From: Gammaproteobacteria bacterium
GTDB taxonomy: Bacteria > Pseudomonadota > Gammaproteobacteria > Xanthomonadales > Xanthomonadaceae
Direction: 5' to 3'
DNA: 7,061 nucleotides
Assembly (NCBI GenBank): GCA_012510865.1
Contig: JAAZHF010000364.1
Span: 1 to 7,061 of the forward strand
Shown: positions 1 through 7,061 of the stretch, piece by piece
How the letters are laid out: each line of letters opens with the position of its first letter
Numbering within the stretch: the stretch's first letter is position 1
Notes under the pieces: model-generated
The model's input: only the letters and a program-made list of their open reading frames with translations
Database searches by the model: none
What the model was told of the DNA's origin: nothing
Program-made: the position numbers and the translations under genes

Positions 1-2855
1 ATCGCCAGCGAGGGGATCTCGGCGGTGAAGTCCGACAGGCGGGCCTCGCCGCCGAGCAGCGGCGCTCCGCGCGTCCCCGACAGGCGGAGGTCGGCGTCGA
101 GGCGGCCCGTGGGCGTGACGATGTCGGGCGAGAACAGCTCGAGCCAGGTCAGTTCGCTGGTGTTCGCGGCCAGGCTGCCCTCCAGCGGGGCATAGGCGTC
201 CCAGCCCGAGCGAACGCGCGCGTCGATGCGGCCTTCGCCGTTGAAGCCGAGCCCCAGGGTGGCGTCGATCCGGTTCGCATCGAAGCGGGCCTCGAGCGAC
301 AGCGCGCTGTACGACAGCACGTCGCGGCGCGATCGCTGCCCGGTGCGCAGCGCGCCGTTGGCGGAGGCCAGGTCGAGGTGGCCCTGCCAGGCCCGCCCCG
401 CCGGCCGCAGCCGGCCGTCGATGTCGATGCTGCCGTCGAGGAACCAGAGCCGGCCGCTGTCCTGCCGGGGCAGGTAGGGCGCCAGCAGCGCCAGCGGCAG
501 CCCTTCGCCGCGCACCGACAGGCCTTCCCGCGGCCAGTCCGCGCTGGCACACAGCTCGCCGCCGACCCCGGAGGCCAGGCAGGTGGCGGACAGGGTCCAG
601 CGCGACGCGCCCGCCTGCGCGAACGTGGCCGGCCCCTGCAGCTGCCAGGCCGCGCCGCGCGCCGGCACCGCCTCGAGCCGTTCCAGCGCGCCGCGCCAGC
701 GCCCGTCGGCACCGCGCCGGGCGCCGCCGGCCAGCGACGCCCGCCCGACTTCGCCGCTGGCGGCGACCTCCAGCCGCAGGTCCTCCACGGCGCCCTGCGC
801 GCGCAGCGAGACGCTGTCCAGCGCAAGCCCGGCCTGCACCCCGCTGCCGTCGACGGCGAGCGCGCCGCCTCCCCCGCGCCAGGGAAGGCGGCCTTCGACG
901 CGCAGGGCGTCGATGACGGTCGCGCCGTGGCGCAGTCCGCTGGCGTCGAGGTCGGCGCGCAGTTCGGGCGCGTCGCGCCGGCCTGCCACGGCCAGCCGGC
1001 CTTCGATGCGCCCGGCGGCGCCGGGAAGCAGGTCGCCGAGCTGCAGCGGCGCCAGGGAGGCCTCGACGTCGATGCGGTCACCCGCTTCGCCGCGCGCGTC
1101 GATCCTGCTGCCGCCCACGACCAGCGCGGCCTCGCCCTCGTAATGGGCGGAACCGTCGGCGCCCGGCGCAGCGCCCTGCATGGCGAAGCGCGCGCTCCCC
1201 GCCAGGCGCCGCCCGCGCAGCGAGCCGCCCAGGTCGCGCGCCTCCACGTCCAGGTCGAGCCCGCCGTCGGGGCGCGTGGTCCCGGTGCTGGCCAGGCGTC
1301 CGTCGATCGCGCCGGGGAAGCCGGGTGCGAAGTAGCCGGGATCGAAGCCGGCGAGGGCGGCATCGAGCGACCAGCCCAGGGCCGGCGACCAGGCGACGTG
1401 GCCGCTGCCGTCCATGCGCCCGCCTGGCGTGCGCGCGGACAGCGTCCCGACCACGAGACGCTCCCGGTTGCCGCGGCCGCGCAGTTGGACCTCGGCCGTC
1501 CCGCCGCCGCGCTCCAGGGTGCCGGTGCCGACCAGGGCCCAGTCGGCCGGGCCGCCGGCCAGCCCGATGTCGGCGTCGGCGCGGATGGTGGCCGCCGGGT
1601 CGGGCGCGGCGCCCGCTCCGGACGGCGCCGGCGCCCAGGACAGGCCGCGCGCCGTGATCGCGTAGCGGACCGCGGCTGCCGCGGGATCGGCGAAGTCGCC
1701 GCGGCCGCGGACGGTGACGCGGCCGCCGAGCAGGTCGACGACCAGCGGGTCGAATTCCAGCACCTGGTCCTCGAGGGCGAGGACCGAGGGCCGGATGGTC
1801 GCGGCCAGCCCGCCGCGCTCGACCCGGCCCTGCAGCTCCGCGCGGCCTCCGCTGCCGCTGGCGGACAGCCCGAACGCCACCGCCGTGCCCGGTTCGCCGG
1901 ACCCCGCCAGGAGGCCCGGGTCGAGCGCCTCGGCCGAAGCGCTGAACGTCCAGCGCGGCGCCACCTCGCCGCGCAGCGACAGGTGGGCTCGCAGCGGGGC
2001 GGGCGCATGTCCCGACAGCGCGATCTCGAGCGCGGCCACGTCGCCGCGTGCCACCAGCCCCAGCCTCGGCCGGGTCGTGCCCGCCGGCGCCGGCAGCAGC
2101 GCCGAAGCGGTGAGGTCCATGCGGTAGCGGTCCCCCGGCGCGTAGTGGCCCGCGGCCGTGAACAGGCCGCGGTCGCTGTCGACCACGACGTCCTGCAGCC
2201 GCAGCCTCCCGCTGCGCGCCTCGAAACCGCCCCGGACGCTTGCGACGTCGATCATCGGTTCGCCGCCGCGGAGGACGCGGAACCCGTCGACCTCGACCGT
2301 ATCCGCGCGGAGCCCGAGCGGCGGCTCGATCCGCGGCAGGACCTCGGGCCAGCGCGGCAGCGAGAACGGTTCGCCGTCGTCGGCCGGCGGCAGCTCGAGC
2401 ACCGCCCCTTCCACCTGGGCCGCGTCCAGCCGCAGCACGCGCCCCAGGAGCGGCCGGAGCGCCGGATCGATGGTGATCCGCCGGGCGCTGAAGCGCAGCG
2501 CGTGCGGCTGCGCGCACTGGCCGTAGGGCACCGGCTGGTCGTCGACCTCCGGGCACACCAGCTGCTGGAAGCGGACGTCGTGCAGGGTCAGCGGGCCCGA
2601 GGCCGGGCCCTCGGCGTCGCGCCACTCCAGCGTGGTCCCGGCCGGAAGCCGGGCCACCACCTGCGCCAGCAGGAAGTCGCGGCCGCCGAGCGTCGACAGC
2701 AGCCACCAGCCGGCCGCGACCAGCAGCACGGCGAGCGTGGCGGTGCCGAGCGCGCTGCGCAGCGCGAGCGTGCGCATCCTCGCCCGCCGGCGCGCGCGCA
2801 GCTCCGCGATCCGCGCCTCGCGCTCTTCCGGGCCGATGCCTGGTGCGTGCGCCAT
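1..2855 (-). CDS. tamB: Translocation and assembly module protein TamB (AsmA-like, partial: C-terminus beyond the left edge)
   Basis: TamB is the inner-membrane-anchored, periplasm-spanning partner of TamA; AsmA-like proteins of this shape form a long hydrophobic beta-groove thought to carry lipids between membranes. I translated the frame by hand from the ATG at 2855 to the left edge: 951 residues, no stop. It begins with an Arg/Glu-rich cytoplasmic segment (1-28, with ARRRARMR at 21-28). A membrane anchor follows at about 33-56 (TLAVLLVAAGWWLLSTL), then a region resembling the TamB N-terminus (RLPAGTTLEWRDAEGPASG, 69-87). The rest is a monotonous series of short beta-strands rich in Gly, Ala, Arg, Leu and Asp, with repeated GR(I/L/M)(D/E)G-type turns. 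Near the edge are LTWLELFSPD (902-911) and LSGTRGAPLLGGEARL (925-940), typical of the entry to the C-terminal TamB (DUF490) domain. That domain, perhaps 300 residues, is missing. Four cysteines form two close pairs (101/114, 759/769). The start is 2 bases past the tamA stop without a strong ribosome site, implying coupling. An ATG at codon 27 would delete the cytoplasmic segment and is less likely. Confidence 0.94.
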   Translation of the reverse strand, partial: MAHAPGIGPEEREARIAELRARRRARMRTLALRSALGTATLAVLLVAAGWWLLSTLGGRDFLLAQVVARLPAGTTLEWRDAEGPASGPLTLHDVRFQQLVCPEVDDQPVPYGQCAQPHALRFSARRITIDPALRPLLGRVLRLDAAQVEGAVLELPPADDGEPFSLPRWPEVLPRIEPPLGLRADTVEVDGFRVLRGGEPMIDVASVRGGFEARSGRLRLQDVVVDSDRGLFTAAGHYAPGDRYRMDLTASALLPAPAGTTRPRLGLVARGDVAALEIALSGHAPAPLRAHLSLRGEVAPRWTFSASAEALDPGLLAGSGEPGTAVAFGLSASGSGGRAELQGRVERGGLAATIRPSVLALEDQVLEFDPLVVDLLGGRVTVRGRGDFADPAAAAVRYAITARGLSWAPAPSGAGAAPDPAATIRADADIGLAGGPADWALVGTGTLERGGGTAEVQLRGRGNRERLVVGTLSARTPGGRMDGSGHVAWSPALGWSLDAALAGFDPGYFAPGFPGAIDGRLASTGTTRPDGGLDLDVEARDLGGSLRGRRLAGSARFAMQGAAPGADGSAHYEGEAALVVGGSRIDARGEAGDRIDVEASLAPLQLGDLLPGAAGRIEGRLAVAGRRDAPELRADLDASGLRHGATVIDALRVEGRLPWRGGGGALAVDGSGVQAGLALDSVSLRAQGAVEDLRLEVAASGEVGRASLAGGARRGADGRWRGALERLEAVPARGAAWQLQGPATFAQAGASRWTLSATCLASGVGGELCASADWPREGLSVRGEGLPLALLAPYLPRQDSGRLWFLDGSIDIDGRLRPAGRAWQGHLDLASANGALRTGQRSRRDVLSYSALSLEARFDANRIDATLGLGFNGEGRIDARVRSGWDAYAPLEGSLAANTSELTWLELFSPDIVTPTGRLDADLRLSGTRGAPLLGGEARLSDFTAEIPSLA

Positions 2856-2857
2856 GG

Positions 2858-4762
2858 TCAGAGGCTCGTGCCGATGTTGAGGTGCAGGGTGAAGGGCGAG
2901 TCCGGATCGTCCAGCCCGCGCGCGATGTCCAGGCGCAGCGGGCCGACCGGCGTCTGCCAGCGCAGGCCGACGCCGGCGCCGGTCCGCAGCCGCGGCGAGC
3001 CGTCGAACGCGCTTCCGGTGTCGACGAAGGCGGCCACGCCCCAGGGGCCGCCGCGGAAGTAGTGCTCGTACTCCGCGCTCGCCGTGAACACGTGCCGCGC
3101 GCCAAGGGCGAAGCTGTCCTCGTCGTCGTCGACGACGCGCGGGCCGACCTCGCGCCACTCGTAGCCGCGGATGCTGCCGTCGCCGCCGGCGTAGAAGCGC
3201 AGGCTCGGCGGCATGTCGACCAGGGCGCTGGTCTCGGTGCGGCCGTACTCCCCACGCAGTATCAGGCGATCGCTCGCGCCGACGCCCAGGTACCAGTGCC
3301 CGCGGGCGTGGAACTGCAGGAAATCCGCCTCGGACCCGGCCGCTTCGAGGCCGCCGCGCAGCAGCAGGCTGCCGCTGTAGCCGCCGCGCGGGAACAGGGC
3401 GTCGTCGAGGTCGACCCAGGTCGCGCGCAGCGATGGATACGAGAAGGTGGCATAGCGGTACAGCGGCGGGGTGCCCGGGTCCCCGTCGTTCGCGTATTCG
3501 TAGGCCCAGCGCTCGCGCAGTGCGTGCAACGAGGCCACCAGGTTGAGTTGGCGGTTGAACTGGCCGCTGCGGCTGGCGGCGAATTCGACGCGCCGGGTGT
3601 CGATGTAGTCGGTCTGCTCGTCGGCGGCCTGCAGGCTGGCGGTGTACCAGCCGTCGAGCCAGCGGAAGGCCGGGATCCGGTACTGCAGCGTCAGCGTCTT
3701 GCGCTTGCGGGCGTAGACGAGCTGCGCCAGGGCCTTGTGGCCGCGCCGGTTCACGTAGCGGCGCTCCAGGCCCAGGCGCACGCCCGGGCCGCTGTCGGTG
3801 CCGTAGCTCAGGCCCGCGGTGTAGACGTCGCGCTTGGCCGGCGTGAGCACGACCTCGACCGGCACGCGCCCGTCGACGGCGTCCTCAGGGCGTGGCGTGA
3901 TGTCGATGCGGCTGAAGTAGTCCAGCCCGGCCAGCGAGGTGCGCAGGCGGTCGAGCCGGCCCTGGTGGTAGTACTGGCCCTCCTCCCAGTACACGAGGCG
4001 TTCGAGCAGCGCCGTGTCGACCACCTGCGTCGGCGACTGCTCGAAGCGGGTGGGGCCCATGTCGTAGCGGTCGCCGCTGGTCCACACCAGTTCGATGTCC
4101 GCGGCATGTTCGGCCCGCGTCACCGCGATCCGGCGTACGCTGAAGTCGGCGTCGAAATAGCCCCGCTCCGCCAGGCGGCGGCTGATGCCGGCCTTGCTCG
4201 CCTCGTAGGTCGGGTGGTGCAGGATCGAACCCTGGCGCGGGATGAAGGCCTCGATCTCCTCGCTCAGGTAGGGGTCGTCGTGTGCGTCGCCGATGATCGC
4301 GATGTCGGCGCGGCGAACGCGGACCGGCTCGCCCGGTTCCACCGTGATCACCACCGACAGCGGGACCTGCGCGCCGCCGCGGGCGCGGTTCCCGGCCTCG
4401 CGCACGACCTCGGCGGTGGCGGCCGCGCTGTCGGCGCGCGCCGCGTCCTCCTCGACCGCGGTATCGAGGACCACGCGGCGGTCGCCGCCGCGCACGCGCT
4501 CGACCACGATCCTCGGCGAGTAGTAGCCGAAGGGCTCGAGCGCTTCGCGCGTCTCGTCGCCGGCGGCGCGCATCATGTAGCCCAGGCGCCGCCAGGAGAC
4601 GTCGTCGTGCAGCGCGTCCACCAGCGACAGCGAGGCGCGCACGTTCTCCTCCATCTCCTCGTCCAGGCCGCGGATCTCGACCGAATCCACGGTGGCCGCA
4701 TGGAGGCTGCCGGCGAAGGCGAACAGGAACGCGGCGGCGGCAGCGCGGGGGAGCTGTGGCAT
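2858..4762 (-). CDS. tamA: Outer-membrane translocation and assembly module protein TamA (Omp85 family)
   Basis: TamA is the outer-membrane half of the TAM complex, which works with TamB in outer-membrane protein insertion and envelope lipid balance. The 634-residue product (E. coli TamA 577) starts with a signal peptide (MPQLPRAAAAAFLFAFAGSL; likely cut after HA at 21-22). Three POTRA domains follow, at about 24-145, 146-228 and 230-309; PFGYYSPRIVVERV (77-90) and ERGYFDADF (199-207) are typical POTRA ends. The 16-stranded barrel spans about 310-634, with GLSYGTDSGPGVRLGLE (317-333), PPSLRFYAGGDGSIRGYEW (518-536) carrying the conserved Omp85 loop-6 IRGY, and the final-strand region GAGVGLRWQTPVGPLRLDIA (595-614). 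The end, NIGTSL, parallels the E. coli end GLGPEL. Extra length lies mainly in a charged insert in POTRA1 (about 94-134). The ATG at 4762 is the only start placing the signal peptide at the N-terminus; no ATG, GTG or TTG lies in frame between it and the glyS end. BamA is less likely, since that has five POTRAs and about 800 residues. Confidence 0.94.
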   Translation of the reverse strand: MPQLPRAAAAAFLFAFAGSLHAATVDSVEIRGLDEEMEENVRASLSLVDALHDDVSWRRLGYMMRAAGDETREALEPFGYYSPRIVVERVRGGDRRVVLDTAVEEDAARADSAAATAEVVREAGNRARGGAQVPLSVVITVEPGEPVRVRRADIAIIGDAHDDPYLSEEIEAFIPRQGSILHHPTYEASKAGISRRLAERGYFDADFSVRRIAVTRAEHAADIELVWTSGDRYDMGPTRFEQSPTQVVDTALLERLVYWEEGQYYHQGRLDRLRTSLAGLDYFSRIDITPRPEDAVDGRVPVEVVLTPAKRDVYTAGLSYGTDSGPGVRLGLERRYVNRRGHKALAQLVYARKRKTLTLQYRIPAFRWLDGWYTASLQAADEQTDYIDTRRVEFAASRSGQFNRQLNLVASLHALRERWAYEYANDGDPGTPPLYRYATFSYPSLRATWVDLDDALFPRGGYSGSLLLRGGLEAAGSEADFLQFHARGHWYLGVGASDRLILRGEYGRTETSALVDMPPSLRFYAGGDGSIRGYEWREVGPRVVDDDEDSFALGARHVFTASAEYEHYFRGGPWGVAAFVDTGSAFDGSPRLRTGAGVGLRWQTPVGPLRLDIARGLDDPDSPFTLHLNIGTSL

Positions 4763-4829
4763 CAGGGGAGGATACCGGTGCGGCGTCGACGCACGATTAA
4801 CGGCGGGACGCCCCGGCGCGTCACCATGC
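4763..4829 (-). other. glyS-tamA intergenic spacer (67 bases)
   Basis: This is the only real gap between genes in the window. In the minus-strand direction it holds a 5-bp stem (GACGC/GCGTC, 4807-4822, 6-base loop) and a short AT-rich patch TTAATC (4800-4795). It ends in a pyrimidine-rich stretch (TATCCTCCCCTG) directly before the tamA ATG. The stem is not followed by a run of T, so I do not call a Rho-independent terminator. Read-through from glyS into tamA is therefore possible. No purine-rich Shine-Dalgarno sequence precedes the tamA start. Confidence 0.6.
4769..4774 (-). promoter_or_regulatory. Possible -10 element for tamA (weak)
   Basis: On the minus strand the hexamer TATCCT matches the sigma-70 -10 consensus TATAAT at four of six positions. 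Six bases separate it from the A of the tamA ATG (4762), the spacing expected if transcription starts at the start codon itself and yields a leaderless mRNA. No good -35 is visible: the nearest candidate, TTAATC (4800-4795), matches TTGACA at only three positions and would leave a 20-base spacer. One hexamer of this quality can arise by chance, so this is a suggestion only. Confidence 0.2.
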
Positions 4830-6944
4830 TCAGGTCGAAAGCTGGCCCAGCTCCGCCACGCTGCCCAGTCGCCGCGAGAGGCGCTGCAGGAGGGCCAGGC
4901 GGTTGTCGCGCAGTGCCCGGTCGTCGGCGTTGACCATCACCGTGTCGAAGAAGGCATCGACCTCGGGGCGCAGCCGGGCCAGCCGCGCCAGCGCCGCGAC
5001 GTAGTCGCCGCCCTCCAGCGCCGGACGGGCCTCGGCCCAGGCCGAGTCCATCGCCGTCGCGAGCGCCGCCTCCGCCGGCTCGGCGAACAGCGCGGCGTCG
5101 ACCGCCCCGGGCAGCGTGCCGTCGGCCTTGCGCAGGATGTTGCGGATGCGCTTGTCGGCGGCGGCCAGCGCCTCGGCCTCGGGCAGCTCGGCGAAGCTGG
5201 CGATGGCGGCGATGCGGCGGTCGAAGTCGGCGAGCGAGGACGGCCGCAGCGCGGCCACCGCGTTGAAGTGCTGTGCCGGAACGCCGCGGTCGGCGTAATA
5301 GCCGCGCAGGCGGTCGAGGATGAAGTCGTAAAGCTCGCCGGCAAGCGCGCCGGCGTCGTCGCCGGTGGGACGCACGCCCTCGGGCAGGGCGGCGACCGCC
5401 GATTCCAGCGCAGCGCGCAGGTCGAGCCCGAGCCCGCCCTCGATGAGCGTCCGCGCCAGCCCCAGCGCGGCGCGGCGCAGAGCGAAGGGGTCCTTGTTGC
5501 CGGTGGGCCTGCGCCCGGCGGCGAACCCGCCGGCCAGCGTGTCCACGCGTTCGGCCACGGCCAGCAGCCGGCCCAGCGGCGACGGCGCGATCGCGTCGCC
5601 GGCGCCGCGCGGCCGCCAGGCTTCGTCGAGCGCCCAGGCCAGCGCTTCGCGGTCGTCGTGGGACAGCGCCGCAAGGGCGGGGTCCTGGATCGCGTAGTAG
5701 CGGCCGGCGACGCCCTGCAGTTCGGGGAACTCGTTGACCATGCGCGACTGCAGGTCGGCCTTGGACAGCAGCGCCGCCTGCCGGGCCAGCCCGGCGTCCA
5801 CGCCGGTCGCCGGCGCGAGGGTCTCGGCCAGTCCGGCCACGCGCGCCGCCTTGTCCGCGACGCTGCCCAGGCGGGCCTGGTAAGTGACCGAGGCCAGGCC
5901 CTCGTTCATCGCCGTCAGGCCCTGTTTCATGTCTTCGACGAAGAAGAACCGGGCGTCAGAGAAGCGCGGGCGGATCACCCGCTCGTAGCCCTTGCGGACC
6001 TCGGACGGATCGCGCGACGCGATGTTGGCCACGCCGATGAAGCGTTCGGTCAGGCGGCCTTCGGCGTCGAGCACGGGGAAGAACTTCTGGTTGGCTTCCA
6101 TCGTCGCCACCAGCGCTTCCTGCGGCACCGCCAGGAAGGCGGCGTCGAACGAGCAGGCGACGGCCGAGGGCCACTCCACCAGGCACTCGACCTCGGCCAG
6201 GTTCGCGGGGTCGATGCGCGCGACGCCGCCGGCCGCGGCGGCCGCGGCCTGCACGCCCGACACGATGGCCTCGCGCCGCTCGTCCGGATCCACCAGCACC
6301 TTCGCGGCGCGCAGGGCGTCGACGTAGTCCGCGGGGGTGCCGATCCAGACCGGCTTGTCGTGCATGAAGCGGTGGCCGCGGCTCATGCGGTCGGAGTCGA
6401 TGCCGAAGGCGGTCGCCGGCACCACTTCGTCGCCGAGGAGGACCACCAGCCAGTGCACCGGCCGCGCGAAGGCGTGTGCGTGCGCGCCCCAGCGCATGGG
6501 CCTGGGCACGGGGATGGCCGCGATCGCCTCCTCGAGCACCGCCGGCAGCAGCTCGCGGGTCGCGGCGCCGGGCGTCACCGAACGGTGCACGAAGCGCTCG
6601 CCCTTCTGGTCGCTGGTGCGCTCGAGCGCGGTCCATTCGACGCCCGCCTTCTGCGCGAAGCCCTGCAGCGCGCGCGTCGGCCGGCCGTCGGCGTCCAGGG
6701 CGATGTTGACGTAAGGGCCAAGGACCTCGGACGCACGGTCGGGCTGGACCGTGGCCACGTCCTCGAGGAGCACGGCGAGCCGGCGCGGGCCGTGCAGCGG
6801 TCGCGCGCCTTCGGCGAAGGCGATGCCGCGCGCGACCAGCGCGTTGCGGACGCCATCCAGGAAGGCGCGTGCCAGGCCGGGCAGCGCGGCGACGGGCAGC
6901 TCGTCGGTGCCGAGTTCGATCAGGAGCGGCGCAGTGTCGATCAT
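4830..6944 (-). CDS. glyS: Glycyl-tRNA synthetase beta subunit (GlyS, GlyRS-beta)
   Basis: This complete 704-residue protein (E. coli GlyS is 689) is the tRNA-recognising partner of GlyQ in the cytoplasmic alpha2beta2 glycyl-tRNA synthetase. Family hallmarks run the full length: [11 protein letters not shown] (7-17), GPRRLAVLL (52-60), PMRWG (149-153), RGHRFMHD (189-196), LVEWPS (255-260), a block with [12 protein letters not shown] and FIGVANI (285-307), [13 protein letters not shown] (323-335), [15 protein letters not shown] (397-411) and [13 protein letters not shown] (483-495). The C-terminal part (about 590-690) is the anticodon-binding region, ending near [11 protein letters not shown] (665-675) and NRLALLQRL. 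The ATG at 6944 is the only start near the family N-terminus. It lies 16 bases after the glyQ stop and has no clear Shine-Dalgarno sequence, so coupling to glyQ translation is likely. Residues about 415-448 differ from the family pattern (see findings). No frameshift or missing domain was seen. Confidence 0.97.
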   Translation of the reverse strand: MIDTAPLLIELGTDELPVAALPGLARAFLDGVRNALVARGIAFAEGARPLHGPRRLAVLLEDVATVQPDRASEVLGPYVNIALDADGRPTRALQGFAQKAGVEWTALERTSDQKGERFVHRSVTPGAATRELLPAVLEEAIAAIPVPRPMRWGAHAHAFARPVHWLVVLLGDEVVPATAFGIDSDRMSRGHRFMHDKPVWIGTPADYVDALRAAKVLVDPDERREAIVSGVQAAAAAAGGVARIDPANLAEVECLVEWPSAVACSFDAAFLAVPQEALVATMEANQKFFPVLDAEGRLTERFIGVANIASRDPSEVRKGYERVIRPRFSDARFFFVEDMKQGLTAMNEGLASVTYQARLGSVADKAARVAGLAETLAPATGVDAGLARQAALLSKADLQSRMVNEFPELQGVAGRYYAIQDPALAALSHDDREALAWALDEAWRPRGAGDAIAPSPLGRLLAVAERVDTLAGGFAAGRRPTGNKDPFALRRAALGLARTLIEGGLGLDLRAALESAVAALPEGVRPTGDDAGALAGELYDFILDRLRGYYADRGVPAQHFNAVAALRPSSLADFDRRIAAIASFAELPEAEALAAADKRIRNILRKADGTLPGAVDAALFAEPAEAALATAMDSAWAEARPALEGGDYVAALARLARLRPEVDAFFDTVMVNADDRALRDNRLALLQRLSRRLGSVAELGQLST

Positions 6945-6960
6945 CGTCGGAGCACCGGGT

Positions 6961-7061
6961 TCAGGCTGCGCTGGCCGGCGCTTCCCGCAGCCCCGGGAAG
7001 CCGGGCTTGCCGCGCTGCGCGTGGAAGGCCTCGGCCACGCCCTGTGACAGCCAGCGCACGC
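6961..7061 (-). CDS. glyQ: Glycyl-tRNA synthetase alpha subunit, C-terminal end only (partial)
   Basis: Only the last 32 codons and the TGA stop (6963-6961) are in the window; the gene enters from the right edge. The alpha subunit carries the class II catalytic core of the two-subunit (alpha2beta2) glycyl-tRNA synthetase in the cytoplasm and, with GlyS, joins glycine to tRNA-Gly. The visible peptide begins [17 protein letters not shown] and continues KPGFPGL. This lines up with the end of E. coli GlyQ as I remember it (AVAEAYYASREALGFP), the last helix of the subunit. The tail after GFP is about ten residues and Ala-rich. The call rests on this short match plus the position directly upstream of an unmistakable glyS, the usual glyQ-glyS order. 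The start, promoter and catalytic motifs lie outside the window. Confidence 0.9.
   Translation of the reverse strand, partial: VRWLSQGVAEAFHAQRGKPGFPGLREAPASAA

Noticed and set aside
149..2008. A minus-strand open frame of 619 codons inside tamB
   Set aside because: It is another frame over tamB with an Arg/Ala/Pro/Ser-rich translation and no motif; the TamB frame stays open throughout this stretch.
1..2600. Recurring GGCCTTCGACGCG-like words (GCGCC, CTCGAC, GTCGAT) across tamB as a possible DNA repeat family
   Set aside because: The recurrences match repeated beta-turn codons for Asp-Gly-Arg and Glu-Gly-Arg in the TamB groove. Spacing is irregular and no unit repeats intact.
378..3062. A plus-strand open frame of 894 codons antisense to tamB and the tamA end
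   Set aside because: Its product is low-complexity (Arg, Ala, Gly, Gln, Pro-rich) and has no recognisable domain. The opposite strand codes a clear TamB. In very GC-rich DNA, stops (AT-rich) are rare in frames opposite real genes, so long antisense frames are expected.
1078..3255. A minus-strand open frame of 725 codons overlapping tamB and the tamA end in another frame
   Set aside because: Its translation is Arg/Ala/Gly/Pro-rich with no domain. The frame from the ATG at 2855 gives a coherent TamB with anchor and groove; this frame is a shadow.
4807..4822. A hairpin after glyS as a Rho-independent terminator
   Set aside because: The stem is only 5 bp (GACGC/GCGTC) with a 6-base loop and lacks a following T run on the minus strand.
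2843..4933. A plus-strand open frame of 696 codons antisense to tamA
   Set aside because: It mirrors the whole of tamA, whose protein has signal peptide, POTRA and barrel motifs. The antisense product is compositionally odd (Val, Ala, Arg, Gln-rich) and shows no family motif; its length is explained by GC content.
6231..6250. GCCGCGGC-type repeats in glyS
   Set aside because: They encode an Ala run (residues 233-238) and neighbouring glycines in GlyS and reflect GC-rich Ala and Gly codons, not a separate repeat element.

Overview
The window is very GC-rich (by eye around 70% or more). All four genes are on the minus strand, so transcription runs from high to low coordinates. The proteins point to a gammaproteobacterium of the Xanthomonadaceae/Lysobacteraceae type (Lysobacter, Luteimonas, Pseudoxanthomonas, Xanthomonas and relatives). 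The main support is the glycyl-tRNA synthetase beta subunit, whose stretches resemble Xanthomonas homologues as I remember them. The strong G/C bias at third codon positions and the classic Proteobacterial TamA/TamB pair agree. The genus is inference; no alignment was run.

Layout in order of transcription: (1) 7061-6961, the last 32 codons of glyQ (glycyl-tRNA synthetase alpha subunit), entering from the right edge. (2) 6944-4830, a complete glyS (beta subunit, 704 aa), 16 bases after the glyQ stop. (3) A 67-base spacer with no terminator and a possible weak -10 element. (4) 4762-2858, a complete tamA (Omp85-family outer-membrane protein, 634 aa, signal peptide, three POTRA domains and a beta-barrel). 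(5) 2855-1, tamB, starting 2 bases after the tamA stop and running off the left edge, with 951 residues visible and no stop. Coding density is near total; no stretch above 67 bases lacks a gene.

The genes fall into two functional pairs. GlyQ and GlyS form the tetrameric glycyl-tRNA synthetase that charges tRNA-Gly. TamA and TamB form the translocation and assembly module of the cell envelope: TamA sits in the outer membrane, and TamB is anchored in the inner membrane and spans the periplasm. The module is linked to outer-membrane protein assembly and, in recent work, to phospholipid transport between the membranes. The tight spacing inside each pair suggests translational coupling. Whether tamAB is read from the glyQS transcript or from its own promoter cannot be settled here.

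I found no RNA gene, mobile element, CRISPR array or long repeat, and no convincing undescribed system. This looks like an ordinary core-genome region. The points worth a second look are a charged, low-complexity insert in TamA POTRA1, a tamA start lacking a Shine-Dalgarno sequence but with a -10-like hexamer placed for a leaderless mRNA, two cysteine pairs in TamB, and a locally diverged segment in GlyS. Very long antisense and alternative-frame ORFs over tamA and tamB are best read as high-GC artefacts.
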